Source of the DNA: JBOHSA01 sp050732995
Lineage (GTDB): Bacteria > Gemmatimonadota > Gemmatimonadetes > Gemmatimonadales > GWC2-71-9
Reading direction: 5' to 3'
DNA length: 36,090 bases
Assembly: GCA_050732995.1 (NCBI GenBank)
Contig: JBOHSA010000193.1
Location: forward strand, 1-36,090
The number at the start of each line of letters is the position of its first letter. The stretch's first letter is position 1. Position numbers and translations under genes: made by a program. Positions 15,695-23,697 of this stretch are shown piece after piece. Below the pieces are notes generated by a model. That model saw only the letters and a program-made list of their open reading frames with translations, was not told where the DNA came from and did no database searches.

Positions 15695-16974
15695 AGCACG
15701 CGCCCCACGAGCGCCTCCACCTGCGCCCGGGCGATGAGGTAATTGAAGCGCGCCTGGACCAGATTCACTTCCGCGGTGGTGAGCGCGGACTGCGAAGTGA
15801 GCAGGTCGAGGATCGTCGCCGCTCCCACGCGGTAGCGCTCGTTCTGCACGCGCAGGTCTTCGGTCGCGGCCGCCACGTTCGAGCGCGCGATCTCGATTTG
15901 CTCGTAGGTCGTCGCCATGGCGGCGAGCTGCTGGGTGAGCTGGGCGTTCACCAGGCGGCGGGTGTCGGCGGCCCGCGCGGCCGCGACATCACTCTGCACG
16001 AACGCGCTGACGAGCTGGCGCTCGCGCGTGAAGCCGTTGAACAGGGTCCAGCTGAACCCGAACTGCACCGACCAGCCGTTGCCGTAGGTGTCCGTCGAGA
16101 CCCAGGGGGCTTCCGAGCCCGAGTAACTGCTCCTGAGGGACGTCGTGATGGACGGCCAGTACGACGCTCGGCTTACCCCGATCTGCGCTCGAGCGGCGCG
16201 GGCTTGCGACTCGGTCTGGAGTACCTGGGGGGCGGTTAGCAGCGCCGTCGCGCGCAGCGCCGCCGTGTCCGGCAACGCGGGCAGCGTGGAGTCGGGCACG
16301 GCGCGCACCGGCGCGTCGACGCCGACCTGGCGGCCCAGGTTGGCCTGCGCGGACGCGAGGTTGGCCTGCGCCTGAAGCAGCGCGATCCGAGCATTGCCGT
16401 AGTCGACCGTCGAGCGGAGTGAGTCCGACCGCGTGGCCGAGCCGGCCCGCAGCTTCTCGACGGAGATCTGGAGCTGCTGCCGGCTGCGCCGCACCTGCGC
16501 GGCGGCGACCCGCACCAACTCGTCCCGCGCGAGCGCGTCGTAGAACAGCTGCTTGGTCGTCACCGTGACCTGGAACCGCTGGTTCACGAGCCCGGCGTCC
16601 GCGGCGTCCTGCGTCGCCGCCGACGCGCTGCGGTCGGAGAGCCGGCGGAACCCGTCGAACAGCTCCAGGCTCGCCAACAGGGACGCGGAGAACGTGGTCG
16701 TGGCCTGCAGGTCGACGATCTGGTTGCGGTTGGGATCGAATCGCGTCCCTCCCGCGCGGGTCGACGACCCGTTGGTCGAAAGGGTCGGGAGAAACGAGCC
16801 CATGCTCGCCCGGAGCGAGGCGCCCGCGGTGCGCGCGTCCCCCCGCGCCTGCACCATCGCCGGCTGCACCTGGAGGGCGCGCCGCACCGCCTCCTCCAGA
16901 GTCACCTCGGCCTGTTGCGCCGCCAGGCCGCGTGTCGCGCAGCCCAACGCGACGGCTCCCATGATCCATCGCAT
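15691..16974 (-). CDS. TolC-family outer-membrane efflux channel
   Basis: 427 residues from the ATG at 16974, with GGAGG about 11 bases upstream. The frame is open 12 codons further but the signal peptide fixes this start. Residues 1-19 are a Sec signal (MRWIMGAVALGC...GLAAQ). Two similar halves follow, each with long Ala/Gln-rich helices and short strands. EVTLEEAVRRALQVQPAM opens the first, and the second includes ARAQIGVSRASYWPSITTSL, NGWSVQFGFSWTLFNGFTR and RYRVGAATILDLLTSQSALT. These are standard OEP/TolC repeats. It should form a trimer spanning the outer membrane and periplasm as the exit duct for the MacAB-like pump. It is 1 base after the Spy-like gene and overlaps the ATPase gene. 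Confidence 0.93.
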
Positions 16975-16975
16975 G

Positions 16976-17386
16976 CTAGTTCCGCCCTCCGTCCCGGGAG
17001 GTCTTCGCACTGTCTTCTTTACGATGTTGATGCTCGCGGGCGGCGATCAGTTGCAGATAGCGCTCCCGCTGCGCGGGCGTCAGCTGGGCACTGATCTCGG
17101 TCCGGGTCCGCTGCTTGAGCGAGTCGTAGCGGGGGTGCACTTCGCGCCAGAGGGCGTCGAACGCCTGCTTCGAGCGCTCCACGATGGCCCGCACCGAGTC
17201 CTGCTGGACGGTCGTCAGCGCGAGATCGCGCGTCAGCCGGTCCACCATGGCGGACGCGCCGCGCGGCCGCCGGCCGCCGGCGCGCTGGTCGGCCCACGCC
17301 TGCATGGTCCAACCGGCCCCGAGGCCGGCGGCGAACACCACGGCGAGGAGGGCGAGTGCCCAGGCTTTCGAGCGGTTGAACATCAT
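16976..17386 (-). CDS. Spy/CpxP-like periplasmic protein (heavy-metal-sensor family)
   Basis: 136 residues; two adjacent ATGs at 17386 and 17383 could start it. Residues about 8-30 are one hydrophobic segment (ALALLAVVFAAGLGAGWTM), either a signal or an N-terminal anchor. The rest is helical and charged: MVDRLTRDLALTTVQQDSVRAIVER, DALWREVHPRYDSLKQRTRTEI, QLTPAQRERYLQLI. The repeated LT.AQ/VQ...R helix pairs are the hallmark of Spy/CpxP/CnrX proteins, which chaperone unfolded envelope proteins or sense metals. The usual LTxxQ motif is present twice (ALTTVQQ, QLTPAQR). Lying between a sigma/anti-sigma pair and an efflux pump, it likely senses or buffers envelope stress for this operon. No metal-binding His/Cys cluster is evident apart from the REHQHRKED tail. 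Confidence 0.78.
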   Translation of the reverse strand: MMFNRSKAWALALLAVVFAAGLGAGWTMQAWADQRAGGRRPRGASAMVDRLTRDLALTTVQQDSVRAIVERSKQAFDALWREVHPRYDSLKQRTRTEISAQLTPAQRERYLQLIAAREHQHRKEDSAKTSRDGGRN

Positions 17387-17420
17387 GGTCCCAGCTGCCT
17401 TTCCCGGTTCCGAGTGGCGG

Positions 17421-17786
17421 TCAGCGCTCCACCAACGACGCCAACACCACGCCCGCGTCGGGGGGGCGCTGGTCGATGAGCAGCGCCGCGGCGGGGATCG
17501 CGCTCTCCCCCGCCGCGACGACGAGCGCGTCGTCGAGCGTGGCCGGGGCCTGGAGGGCGCGGCCTACCAGGAAGCCCGCGACGAGGCCTGCGGCGACCGC
17601 CGCGGCGAGGCCGCGCGGCGCCCAGGCGGCGAGCACCTCCCAGAAGGGTGCCCGCGCGGCGTCGAACCCGTCGAGCACGCCGGTGACGAAAACCCGCTGC
17701 TCCGCCGCCGGGTGCAGCGCCGCGCGCAACGCGGCGCCCAGCACCGGATCAGGACGGTGATCGAACGGTTCTCGCGACTCGGTCAT
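17421..17786 (-). CDS. Putative membrane anti-sigma factor
   Basis: 121 residues. The start at 17786 has AGGAGG four bases upstream, and the ribosome site overlaps the sigma-factor stop, which couples the two genes. Residues 1-50 are cytoplasmic-looking (DPVLGAALRAALHPAAEQRVFVTGVLDGFDAAR). One membrane helix is at about 57-75 (RGLAAAVAAGLVAGFLVG). The C-terminal part (ALVVAAGESAIPAAALLIDQ...) would face the periplasm. The HxxxCxxC zinc motif of ZAS anti-sigma factors is missing. Function is inferred from position directly after an ECF sigma gene and from the one-helix layout, which is how anti-sigma proteins usually look. No sequence family was recognised. Confidence 0.6.
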   Translation of the reverse strand: MTESREPFDHRPDPVLGAALRAALHPAAEQRVFVTGVLDGFDAARAPFWEVLAAWAPRGLAAAVAAGLVAGFLVGRALQAPATLDDALVVAAGESAIPAAALLIDQRPPDAGVVLASLVER

Positions 17787-17794
17787 CCTGCCTC

Positions 17795-18409
17795 CTATTT
17801 CCAGTCTGCCAACAGCTCTCGCAGGCGCCGCCGGGCGTGAAACACTTCGGAGCGCACCGTCCCCTCCGGGATCCCGAGGATCTCGGCGATCTCGGCGTGG
17901 GCGTAGCCTTCGACGTCGAACAGCACCACGGCGATCCGGCGCCGCTCGGGCAGCTCGGCCAGCGCGGCACGCAATCGCTCGCCCAGCGCGCTCCGCTCCG
18001 CATCCGTGTCGGGGCGCGAGCCCCCGCCGGTGAGCCCCGGCTCGAGCGGCTCCACCCGGCGGACGGCCCGGCGCCGCCGGCGGTCCGTGGCCGCGTTCGC
18101 CACGATACGCATGAGCCAGGGTCCGAACGGCCGGCGTCGGTCGTACTGCCCCAGCTTCACCAGCGCCGAGAGGAACGCGTCCTGCGCGGCGTCGTCGGCA
18201 TCGTCCGGGTCCTGCAGTACGGCGCGAGCGACGCGCCGCGCCTGGCCCGCGTAGCGCTCCACCAGCCTGCCGAACGCTTGGCGATCGCCCGCCATCGCGC
18301 GGCGCGCCAGCTCTCCCTCGTCTCCCTGAGCAGTACGCGCGCCCTGCCGGAGAGGTTGGTCGGGCGGGGGCGAGGACGCTGGAGGGAGGGGGGGCGGCTC
18401 AGCCGCCAT
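17795..18409 (-). CDS. ECF-type RNA polymerase sigma factor
   Basis: 204 residues from the ATG at 18409. A Pro-rich leader (1-30) is followed by region 2 at about 35-100: ELARRAMAGDRQAFGRLVERYAG, DPDDADDAAQDAFLSALVKLGQYD, RPFGPWLMRIVANAATDRRRR. The D-A-x-Q-D-x-F core contact and W-L-x-x-I-x-x-N motif are intact. Region 4 at about 145-200 has ALAELPERRRIAVVLFDVEGY, AEIAEILGIPEGTVRSEVFHARRRLRELL. This is an RpoE-like group IV sigma factor, cytoplasmic, that would direct polymerase to stress promoters. Its start overlaps the phospholipase-D-like stop by 11 bases, and the putative anti-sigma gene follows after 8 bases. It probably controls this operon, though no promoter sharing could be checked. 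Confidence 0.92.
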   Translation of the reverse strand: MAAEPPPLPPASSPPPDQPLRQGARTAQGDEGELARRAMAGDRQAFGRLVERYAGQARRVARAVLQDPDDADDAAQDAFLSALVKLGQYDRRRPFGPWLMRIVANAATDRRRRRAVRRVEPLEPGLTGGGSRPDTDAERSALGERLRAALAELPERRRIAVVLFDVEGYAHAEIAEILGIPEGTVRSEVFHARRRLRELLADWK

Positions 18410-19850
18410 CGGGCGGCTCCCAGGCGCGGCGGCGCCGGAGCGCGTACAGCCCGAAGCCCAGCGCGAGCCAGAACGCTCCGGCTGCGAGTGTGACGCTCAT
18501 CACGCGGGGGAAGGCGAGGAGCAGCACGCCCAGCGCTGCGAGCGTCAACGCGGCCGTACCCGCGATCGCCCGGCGCAGGCCGCCGGCGACCCGGCGCAAG
18601 GTGACCACCGCGACGGCCCCGAGCTCGTAGGCCGACCGTTTGTGACGAGGGGGCGCGACGTCCGCGGGCGAAGTCGCCGGCGTCGCGGGCGCGCCGATGA
18701 GCCGCGCGGGGAGCCGCAACCGGCGCGGCTGGAGCACGATCTCCCGGCTCGACGCGAGGTCGCGCCGGAACTGCGCCGCCAGCTCGTCGGTGAGGCCCCG
18801 GTCCTCCGCGATCACATCCAGCTCGTAGTTGGTCAGCAGGCTGGACACGTTCAGGTTGCTCGAGCCGACACGGGCCCACCGGCGGTCGGCGACGAGCGTC
18901 TTGGCGTGCAGCATCGGGCCCCGCCACTCGAAAATGCGCACACCGGCATGGAGCAGCTCTCGGTAGCCGATGCGGGTGAAGTTGCGCACGACGGGTAGAT
19001 CGCTCGGGCCCGGGACGAGCAGCCGCACGTCCACGCCTTCGCGCGCGGCGTCGAGCAGGCTGGCGAACAGCGGAGCGGGGGCGATGAGATAGGCGTCGGT
19101 GATCCAGAGTCGCTCGGTCGCCGTCGCGGCGAGGAGCTGGACGGCGCGGTAGAGCCGCGCCTGGCTCGGGGCGCCCGCGACCACGCGCACGGCGCAGTCG
19201 CCGCGGGCCACCGGGTCGGTGGCCAGCTCGTCGGGTGGCAGCGGCCGCTCGCTGACCCGCCGCCAGATGCGCGCGAAGGCGCGGTCGAGCGCCGCGGCGG
19301 CGGGACCGCGCACGGTCACCATGGTATCGCGCCAGGGCAGGCGCCCGCGTCGCGAGTCGCCTGCCCATTCGTCCCCGATGCACAGCCCTCCGAGTATCGC
19401 CGTGGCGCCGTCCGTGACCAGCAGCTTGCGGTGGTCGCGTTTCACGAGCTCGAACGGTCGGGGTGGGAAGACCGGATGGAAGGCCCGCGCATCGACACCG
19501 GCCGCCCGCAAGCGGCGCCAGAAGGCGCGCGCGGTGCCCAACGAGCCGAGCGCGTCGTACACGACCCGCACGCGGACGCCGGCCCGCGCGCGCTCGGCGA
19601 GCGCCGCGGCGACCCGGCGACCCGTCTGGTCGTCTCGGATGATGTAGTTCTCGAGGTGGACCCACTCCCCGGCGGCGGCGATCTGGCCGAGCATCACCTC
19701 CAGCGTCGCGGGGCTGTCGGCGTGGTGCTGGACGGCGTTGCCGGTGAGGGCGCGCGCGCCGGCGGCGCGGTCGATGGCGAGCGACAGCTCAGCGCGAGCG
19801 GCGACGGCTCGGCCCGCCCCGGCGGGGGGTCGCGGCGCAGGGACACTCAC
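18399..19850 (-). CDS. Cardiolipin-synthase-like phospholipase D enzyme with C-terminal membrane helices
   Basis: 483 residues from the GTG at 19850, which overlaps the HD-gene stop (GTGA). A longer frame to 20159 lies wholly inside the HD gene and is rejected. Two HKD catalytic motifs are complete: H140-K142-D147 in KRDHRKLLVTDG, and H315-K317-D322 in MLHAKTLVADRRW, each followed by Gly/Ser and Asn (GSSNLNVSS). Flanking segments WVHLENYIIRDDQTG and VRVVYDALGS match cardiolipin synthases, which join phosphatidyl groups to make cardiolipin in the inner membrane. Odd point: classical ClsA has two N-terminal helices, while here the hydrophobic pair is C-terminal (about 430-470) and ends in a basic RRRR. 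The N-terminus has no signal. It is likely an inner-membrane enzyme; the substrate is not proven. Confidence 0.88.
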   Translation of the reverse strand: MSVPAPRPPAGAGRAVAARAELSLAIDRAAGARALTGNAVQHHADSPATLEVMLGQIAAAGEWVHLENYIIRDDQTGRRVAAALAERARAGVRVRVVYDALGSLGTARAFWRRLRAAGVDARAFHPVFPPRPFELVKRDHRKLLVTDGATAILGGLCIGDEWAGDSRRGRLPWRDTMVTVRGPAAAALDRAFARIWRRVSERPLPPDELATDPVARGDCAVRVVAGAPSQARLYRAVQLLAATATERLWITDAYLIAPAPLFASLLDAAREGVDVRLLVPGPSDLPVVRNFTRIGYRELLHAGVRIFEWRGPMLHAKTLVADRRWARVGSSNLNVSSLLTNYELDVIAEDRGLTDELAAQFRRDLASSREIVLQPRRLRLPARLIGAPATPATSPADVAPPRHKRSAYELGAVAVVTLRRVAGGLRRAIAGTAALTLAALGVLLLAFPRVMSVTLAAGAFWLALGFGLYALRRRRAWEPPDGG

Positions 19851-20416
19851 CCCAGACCGAGCGTCCCCTCGACCGGGCGCAGCGCCTGAATAAGGAAGGC
19901 GATGTGGTCGTCCAGCGGCACCCCCAGCTCTTCCGCTCCCTGCCGGACTTCCTCGCGGTTCACGCCGCGGGCGAACGCCTTGTCCTTGAGCTTCTTCTTG
20001 ACGGAGGCCACCTCCAGGTCCGCCAAGCTCTTCGACGGCCGCACCAGCGTGCAGGCGACGAGAAAGCCGCACAGCTCGTCCACCGCAAACAGGGCTTTGG
20101 CCATGAGAGAGTCGCGCGGCACTCCGGAGTAGGTGGCGTGACCCAGGATCGCACGACACAGCGGCTCCGGCATCCCTCGCTCGCGCAGCAGGCGGACGCC
20201 CCAGGCCGGATGGCCGTCAGCAGGGGAGTGCTCGTGGTTGGGGAGCTTCTCGTAGTCGAAATCGTGCAGCAGACCCACGAGGCCCCAGGCGTCCGCGTCC
20301 TCGCCGTATTGGCCGGCGTAGGCGCGCATCGCGGCCTCGACCGCCAGCATGTGCTGGCGGAGGCTCGGCGACAGGGTGTGTTCCTGCATCAGGGCGAGGG
20401 CGTCGGCGCGGTCCAT
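19847..20416 (-). CDS. HD-domain phosphohydrolase-like protein
   Basis: 189 residues. The HD domain is at about 15-115: LRQHMLAVEAAMRAYA gives the first His (22), WGLVGLLHDFDYE has the HD pair (51-52), HPAWGVRLLRERG and ILGHATYSG supply further metal-site histidines, and LFAVDELCGFLVA holds the last Asp. This is the layout of small HDIG-type hydrolases on nucleotides or phosphoesters. The C-terminal 60 residues are helical and Lys-rich (VKKKLKDKAFARGVNREE). It is cytoplasmic and soluble. It heads the nine-gene minus-strand run, overlapping the phospholipase-D-like gene by 4 bases, and is divergent from the TPR gene with a 17-base gap. The substrate is unknown. Confidence 0.85.
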   Translation of the reverse strand: MDRADALALMQEHTLSPSLRQHMLAVEAAMRAYAGQYGEDADAWGLVGLLHDFDYEKLPNHEHSPADGHPAWGVRLLRERGMPEPLCRAILGHATYSGVPRDSLMAKALFAVDELCGFLVACTLVRPSKSLADLEVASVKKKLKDKAFARGVNREEVRQGAEELGVPLDDHIAFLIQALRPVEGTLGLG

Positions 20417-20420
20417 GCGC

Positions 20421-20427
20421 TAGTATT
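20421..20427. promoter_or_regulatory. Overlapping divergent -10 elements in a 17-base gap
   Basis: TAGTAT (20421-20426, plus) lies 7 bases before the GTG of the TPR gene at 20434. On the minus strand AATACT (bases 27-22 of 204xx) lies 5 bases before the ATG of the HD gene at 20416; the two hexamers share five base pairs. With only 17 bases between start codons, no room exists for untranslated leaders. Inferred from motif and spacing. Confidence 0.5.
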
Positions 20428-20433
20428 TCGCGT

Positions 20434-20910
20434 GTGGGTGATCGTGACCGGGCGCTAAAGCTATTCGCGCGCGCCTACGAGTGCCAACAGGCCGGCGACC
20501 TTCCGGGCGCCGTCACGCTGTATCAGGCGTCGTTGGCCGAGCATCCTACGGCCGAGGCGCACACGTTCCTGGGCTGGGTGTATTCGTTTGCGCGGCGGTT
20601 CGAGGAGGCGATCGCCGAGTGCAAGCGCGCCATCGCCGTGGATCCGACCTTCGGCAATCCCTACAACGACATCGGCGTGTACTTGATGGAGCTGGGCCGG
20701 GATGAGGAAGCGATTCCCTGGCTCGAGGAGGCCAAGCGCGCGCCGCGTTACGAGGCGCCCCAGTTCCCCTACGTCAATCTGGCGCGGATCTACGAGCAGA
20801 ACGGCGATGTGCTCGCGGCCCTCGCCGAGCTCGGGGGCGCGTTGGAGAAGGTGCCGGGCTACGTGCCGGCGGTCGTGGGGCTCCGCCGGCTGCAGCAGCG
20901 GGTGAACTGA
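20434..20910 (+). CDS. TPR-repeat protein
   Basis: 158 residues from a GTG at 20434. At least three tetratricopeptide helix pairs are seen: ALKLFARAYECQQAGDLPGAVTLYQASL at about 7-35, EAHTFLGWVYSFARRFEEAIAECKRAI at about 41-68, and NPYNDIGVYLMELGRDEEAIPWLEEA at about 75-100. A fourth, less regular one starts at PYVNLARIYEQNGDVLAALAEL. The pattern W/L-G-Y-A-F-A-P fits the TPR consensus. No signal peptide or catalytic domain is present, so it should be a cytoplasmic scaffold for protein contacts. It is divergent from the HD gene and convergent with DUF6941 (22-base gap). It is the only plus-strand gene between 8065 and 35538. Confidence 0.88.
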   Translation: MGDRDRALKLFARAYECQQAGDLPGAVTLYQASLAEHPTAEAHTFLGWVYSFARRFEEAIAECKRAIAVDPTFGNPYNDIGVYLMELGRDEEAIPWLEEAKRAPRYEAPQFPYVNLARIYEQNGDVLAALAELGGALEKVPGYVPAVVGLRRLQQRVN

Positions 20911-20932
20911 GCCCGACCGCCCCGATCAGGCG

Positions 20933-21361
20933 CTAATGCAGACCTTCGCCACTCGGGCCTCGTTGCTGCGCCGTCATCTGGGATACCGTGATCGGCACCG
21001 ACGCCTTGCGCTCGCCGTCCACGGTGATCTCGAAGCGGTACAGGCCGGGGTGCGGGAACGGGACGTCGAACACCAGGATCGCCGCGGCCTCGATGTCGGT
21101 GACCCCGGCGGGCGGCTCCGCGAAGGTCACGGTACCGTTCCCGCCCAGGATCTCGGCCTGCTGTTCGTCCACCAGCCGGATCTGCACCCCGTGCTCGCCA
21201 ATTTCGGTCCGCTTGCCCTTGAGCCGGAGCACGAGGTGCAGCCGGGGATGCATCGCCGGAAACTGCTGCACCCAGATGTGCTGGAAGATGCCGAGGACCG
21301 AGATCTTCCCCGCCTGATCGACCAGCGCATAGTCGGCGACGACGGCGAAGTCGAGGTGCAT
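20933..21361 (-). CDS. DUF6941-like protein
   Basis: 142 residues from the ATG at 21361, which has GGGAGA seven bases upstream; a GTG at 21382 in the same frame is less likely. The start MHLDFAVVADYALVDQAGKISVLGIF is followed by PRLHLVLRLKG, VQIRLVDEQQAEIL and LYRFEITVDGERKASVPITV. This gives an all-beta, immunoglobulin-like sandwich, the pattern I associate with DUF6941. There is no signal peptide. Family function is unknown; the strand pattern suggests a binding domain. It is the last gene of the long minus-strand run and follows the second DUF2911 gene by 24 bases. Confidence 0.65.
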   Translation of the reverse strand: MHLDFAVVADYALVDQAGKISVLGIFQHIWVQQFPAMHPRLHLVLRLKGKRTEIGEHGVQIRLVDEQQAEILGGNGTVTFAEPPAGVTDIEAAAILVFDVPFPHPGLYRFEITVDGERKASVPITVSQMTAQQRGPSGEGLH

Positions 21362-21385
21362 CTCGTCTCCCGGGTCCCGCACGTC

Positions 21386-22531
21386 TCACTTTTTGGAGAA
21401 CTCCACCCATGCCCTCGTCCGCTCCCATTCCAGCTTCAACACCCCGCGCTCGCCCCGCGGCTCCAGGAGGATGGTGAAGCGCTCGACCGGCTGCGTCAGG
21501 GTGTCGAGCCGCAGGTCGAGCCGCGCGAGGTCGTATTCGGCGCGGTAATCCGTGCCCCACTGCCCGGTGTTCTTGTTGATGATCAGCTGCCAGCCGGTCG
21601 GCGCGGGGATGGTCCAGAGCGTGTACGTGCCGGCGGGGATGGTCGTGCCGCCGATCACGAGGTCGGCGGTGGTCGTGAACACGGTCGCTTCGTTCGCGCC
21701 GGTGCGCCACACCTGGCCCCACGGCACGACGTGGCCGAAGATTCGCCGGCCGCGCATCGCGGGGCGGCTGTACTTGACCGAGACCGCCGCTCCCGGGATC
21801 GCGGCTTGGGCCGAGTCCGCGGGGGAGAGGGGGCCGAGCGGACGGCGGGCGAAGGCGGCCGTGAGCGCCGCCAGGTCGGGCGTCGCCACCCGCTCGACGC
21901 TCAGGTCCCCCATTCCCCGCACGCCCAGGATGCGGCCGGCGGCGTCCACGCGCGCCGCGTTCTGTGCCCCGGCGAAGATCGTCACGGTCGCGGAATCGGC
22001 ACCGCGTCGCTCGAGCTCGACGGTCATCGTATCGCCGGCAGCGACCGACCACACCGACCACATGGACTGGGAGATCCGACCGGCGCCGCTCGCGCGCAGC
22101 CGGCGCGTGGCCTGCTCAAGGAGCGCCCAGGAGTTCCCGAGGTAGGGCAGGGCTCCCTCGGGGGCGGGGAAGTGAACCATCCGCGTGGTGTGCTGCCCGA
22201 TCTCCACCACCACGCTGTCACCGCGGAAGTGGACGACGAACTGCTCGACCGGCGGACCGTCCGGCGCATGCGCCGGTCGCACCGCCATCTCCAGGCGCTC
22301 GACGGTCCCGTTCGGTCCGAGGACCGCCGTGTAGACCCGCACCGTCGCCTGGGGTGAGCGCGACAGATGGGTCCCTTCGAGCCGGTTGCCGGCCCGCGCG
22401 AACCGCTCGACCACCAGCGTGTCGGTCCCGAGGCGAACGATGAAGCTGCCCGTCTCGGGGGAGGGAGTGCCCTGCGCGGCGGCGGAGTCCCTGCACAGGG
22501 CGAGGATGATGAGAGCGGCGTGTGTGCGCAC
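21386..22531 (-). CDS. DUF2911-domain periplasmic protein, copy B
   Basis: 381 residues from a GTG at 22531 with AGGAG upstream; a much longer open frame runs into copy A antisense-free space and is rejected. Residues 1-20 are a signal (LIILALCRDSAAAQG). The N-terminal half is a beta-rich region starting SFIVRLGTDTLVVERFAR. The C-terminal DUF2911 domain (about 225-378) has YSRPAMRGRRIFGHVVPWGQVWRTGANEAT (split here: RGRRIFGHVVPWGQVWRTG), GGTTIPAGTYTLWTIP and NKNTGQWGTDY. It is the same length as copy A (22543) and matches it throughout the domain, so the two arose by tandem duplication. Function is unknown; the family is exported and common in Bacteroidota and Gemmatimonadota. Confidence 0.85.
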   Translation of the reverse strand: MRTHAALIILALCRDSAAAQGTPSPETGSFIVRLGTDTLVVERFARAGNRLEGTHLSRSPQATVRVYTAVLGPNGTVERLEMAVRPAHAPDGPPVEQFVVHFRGDSVVVEIGQHTTRMVHFPAPEGALPYLGNSWALLEQATRRLRASGAGRISQSMWSVWSVAAGDTMTVELERRGADSATVTIFAGAQNAARVDAAGRILGVRGMGDLSVERVATPDLAALTAAFARRPLGPLSPADSAQAAIPGAAVSVKYSRPAMRGRRIFGHVVPWGQVWRTGANEATVFTTTADLVIGGTTIPAGTYTLWTIPAPTGWQLIINKNTGQWGTDYRAEYDLARLDLRLDTLTQPVERFTILLEPRGERGVLKLEWERTRAWVEFSKK

Positions 22532-22542
22532 AGGAGTCGCTC

Positions 22543-23688
22543 CTACCTTTTGGTGAACGGGATCGACACCCGCCGGTCGTCCCAGGCGAACCGGATCACC
22601 CCGCCAGTGCCTTCCGGCTCGAGGGTGATCGTGAACTGCTCGAGCGGCTGGGGGAGTTTCTCCTCCCACAGGTTCACCCAGGCGAGGTCCTGCTCGGGGT
22701 GGTATTCGGTGCCCCACTGCCCGGTCTGCTTGTTGACGATGAGCTTCCAGCCCGTCGGGGACGGGAGCGACCACAGCGTGTACTTGCCGGCGGGAATGGT
22801 GACTCCGCCCATCACGAGGTCGACCGGCGTGGAGAACTGGGTCGCGGCGTTGGCGCCCGTGCGCCACACGGCGTTCCAGGGGACGACGTTCCCGAAGATC
22901 GCGCGCCCGCGCTTCAGCGGTCGGCCGTAATCCACCCAAATGTCGGCGCCGGCGATCGCGGCCCGGGCGGTGTCGCGCACGGACAAGGTGCCGAGCGACC
23001 GGCCGGCGAAGGCGGGGCCGGCGCTACTCAAATCAACGCTGGGGACGCGATCCACTTCGACCTGGATCGTGCTGCCCTTGCCGCTGAGATGCGTCAGGCG
23101 CCCCGTCCGGTCGAGCTTCACGGTCCAGGGGCCGACCTGGCCGAACATGAACGACAGGGAGTCCGGGGCGAGGCGCCGGGCGGCTACGGCCCAGGGCTGT
23201 TGCTGGCCGAGCACGACGGCCTGGAGCGCGACGCTGTCGCCCCCCGCGGCGCGCGCGCGCTCGGCGAAGTGCTCGACGAGGGCGTAGGTATAGATGACGA
23301 ACGGGAAGGCGCCCTTGGCGACCGCCATGCGGAAGGTCGCGATGCTGTCCCCCCGGGGCACGCGCACGATAGCGCTGTCGCCCACGAACTCGACCGTCGC
23401 CTTGGTCTCGGCGGGTCCGGGCGCCCCGGAGATGTTGTGGGTGACGAGCTCGAAGCGCTCGAGCGAGCCGTCGGGGCGGAAGGTCGCCGTGTAGATCCGG
23501 TGGACCGATCGCCCCACGCGCAGGACCTGCTGGCCCTCGAGTTTCGTGGCGGTGCGCGTGTACTCCTCGAGCGCGAGGGTGTCGGCCCCGAGGCGGGTGA
23601 CGAATGCGCCCGTCACCGGCGCGCCTTGGGCGGCGAGCGACAGAGCGCCGCATGCGAGCGCGCCGAGCAGACTCACGGTAGTACGCAT
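22543..23688 (-). CDS. DUF2911-domain periplasmic protein, copy A
   Basis: 381 residues. The start at 23688 has GAGGAGG closely upstream. Residues 1-21 are a Sec signal (LLGALACGALSLAAQG). The N-terminal half begins GAFVTRLGADTLALEEYTR, matching copy B (SFIVRLGTDTLVVERFAR). The DUF2911 domain has VDYGRPLKRGRAIFGNVVPW, AVWRTGANAATQFST, GGVTIPAGKYTLWSLP and NKQTGQWGTEYHPEQD. It follows the cyclophilin gene by 9 bases and precedes copy B by 11, so all three are one transcript. Divergence between the copies is greater in the N-terminal half, which suggests different partners or ligands. Confidence 0.87.
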   Translation of the reverse strand: MRTTVSLLGALACGALSLAAQGAPVTGAFVTRLGADTLALEEYTRTATKLEGQQVLRVGRSVHRIYTATFRPDGSLERFELVTHNISGAPGPAETKATVEFVGDSAIVRVPRGDSIATFRMAVAKGAFPFVIYTYALVEHFAERARAAGGDSVALQAVVLGQQQPWAVAARRLAPDSLSFMFGQVGPWTVKLDRTGRLTHLSGKGSTIQVEVDRVPSVDLSSAGPAFAGRSLGTLSVRDTARAAIAGADIWVDYGRPLKRGRAIFGNVVPWNAVWRTGANAATQFSTPVDLVMGGVTIPAGKYTLWSLPSPTGWKLIVNKQTGQWGTEYHPEQDLAWVNLWEEKLPQPLEQFTITLEPEGTGGVIRFAWDDRRVSIPFTKR

Positions 23689-23697
23689 GGATCCTCC

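Noticed and set aside
19851..20159. N-terminal extension of the phospholipase-D-like protein
   Set aside because: It lies entirely inside the HD gene in another frame and reads as Arg/Gly-rich noise; the GTG at 19850 gives a normal overlap.
20936..22357. 473-codon plus-strand frame opposite DUF6941 and DUF2911
   Set aside because: His/Arg/Gly-rich without domain; both strands cannot be coding here given clear families on the minus strand.
22532..22939. Upstream extension of DUF2911 copy B
   Set aside because: Runs in another frame inside copy A; the GTG at 22531 has a ribosome site and signal peptide.
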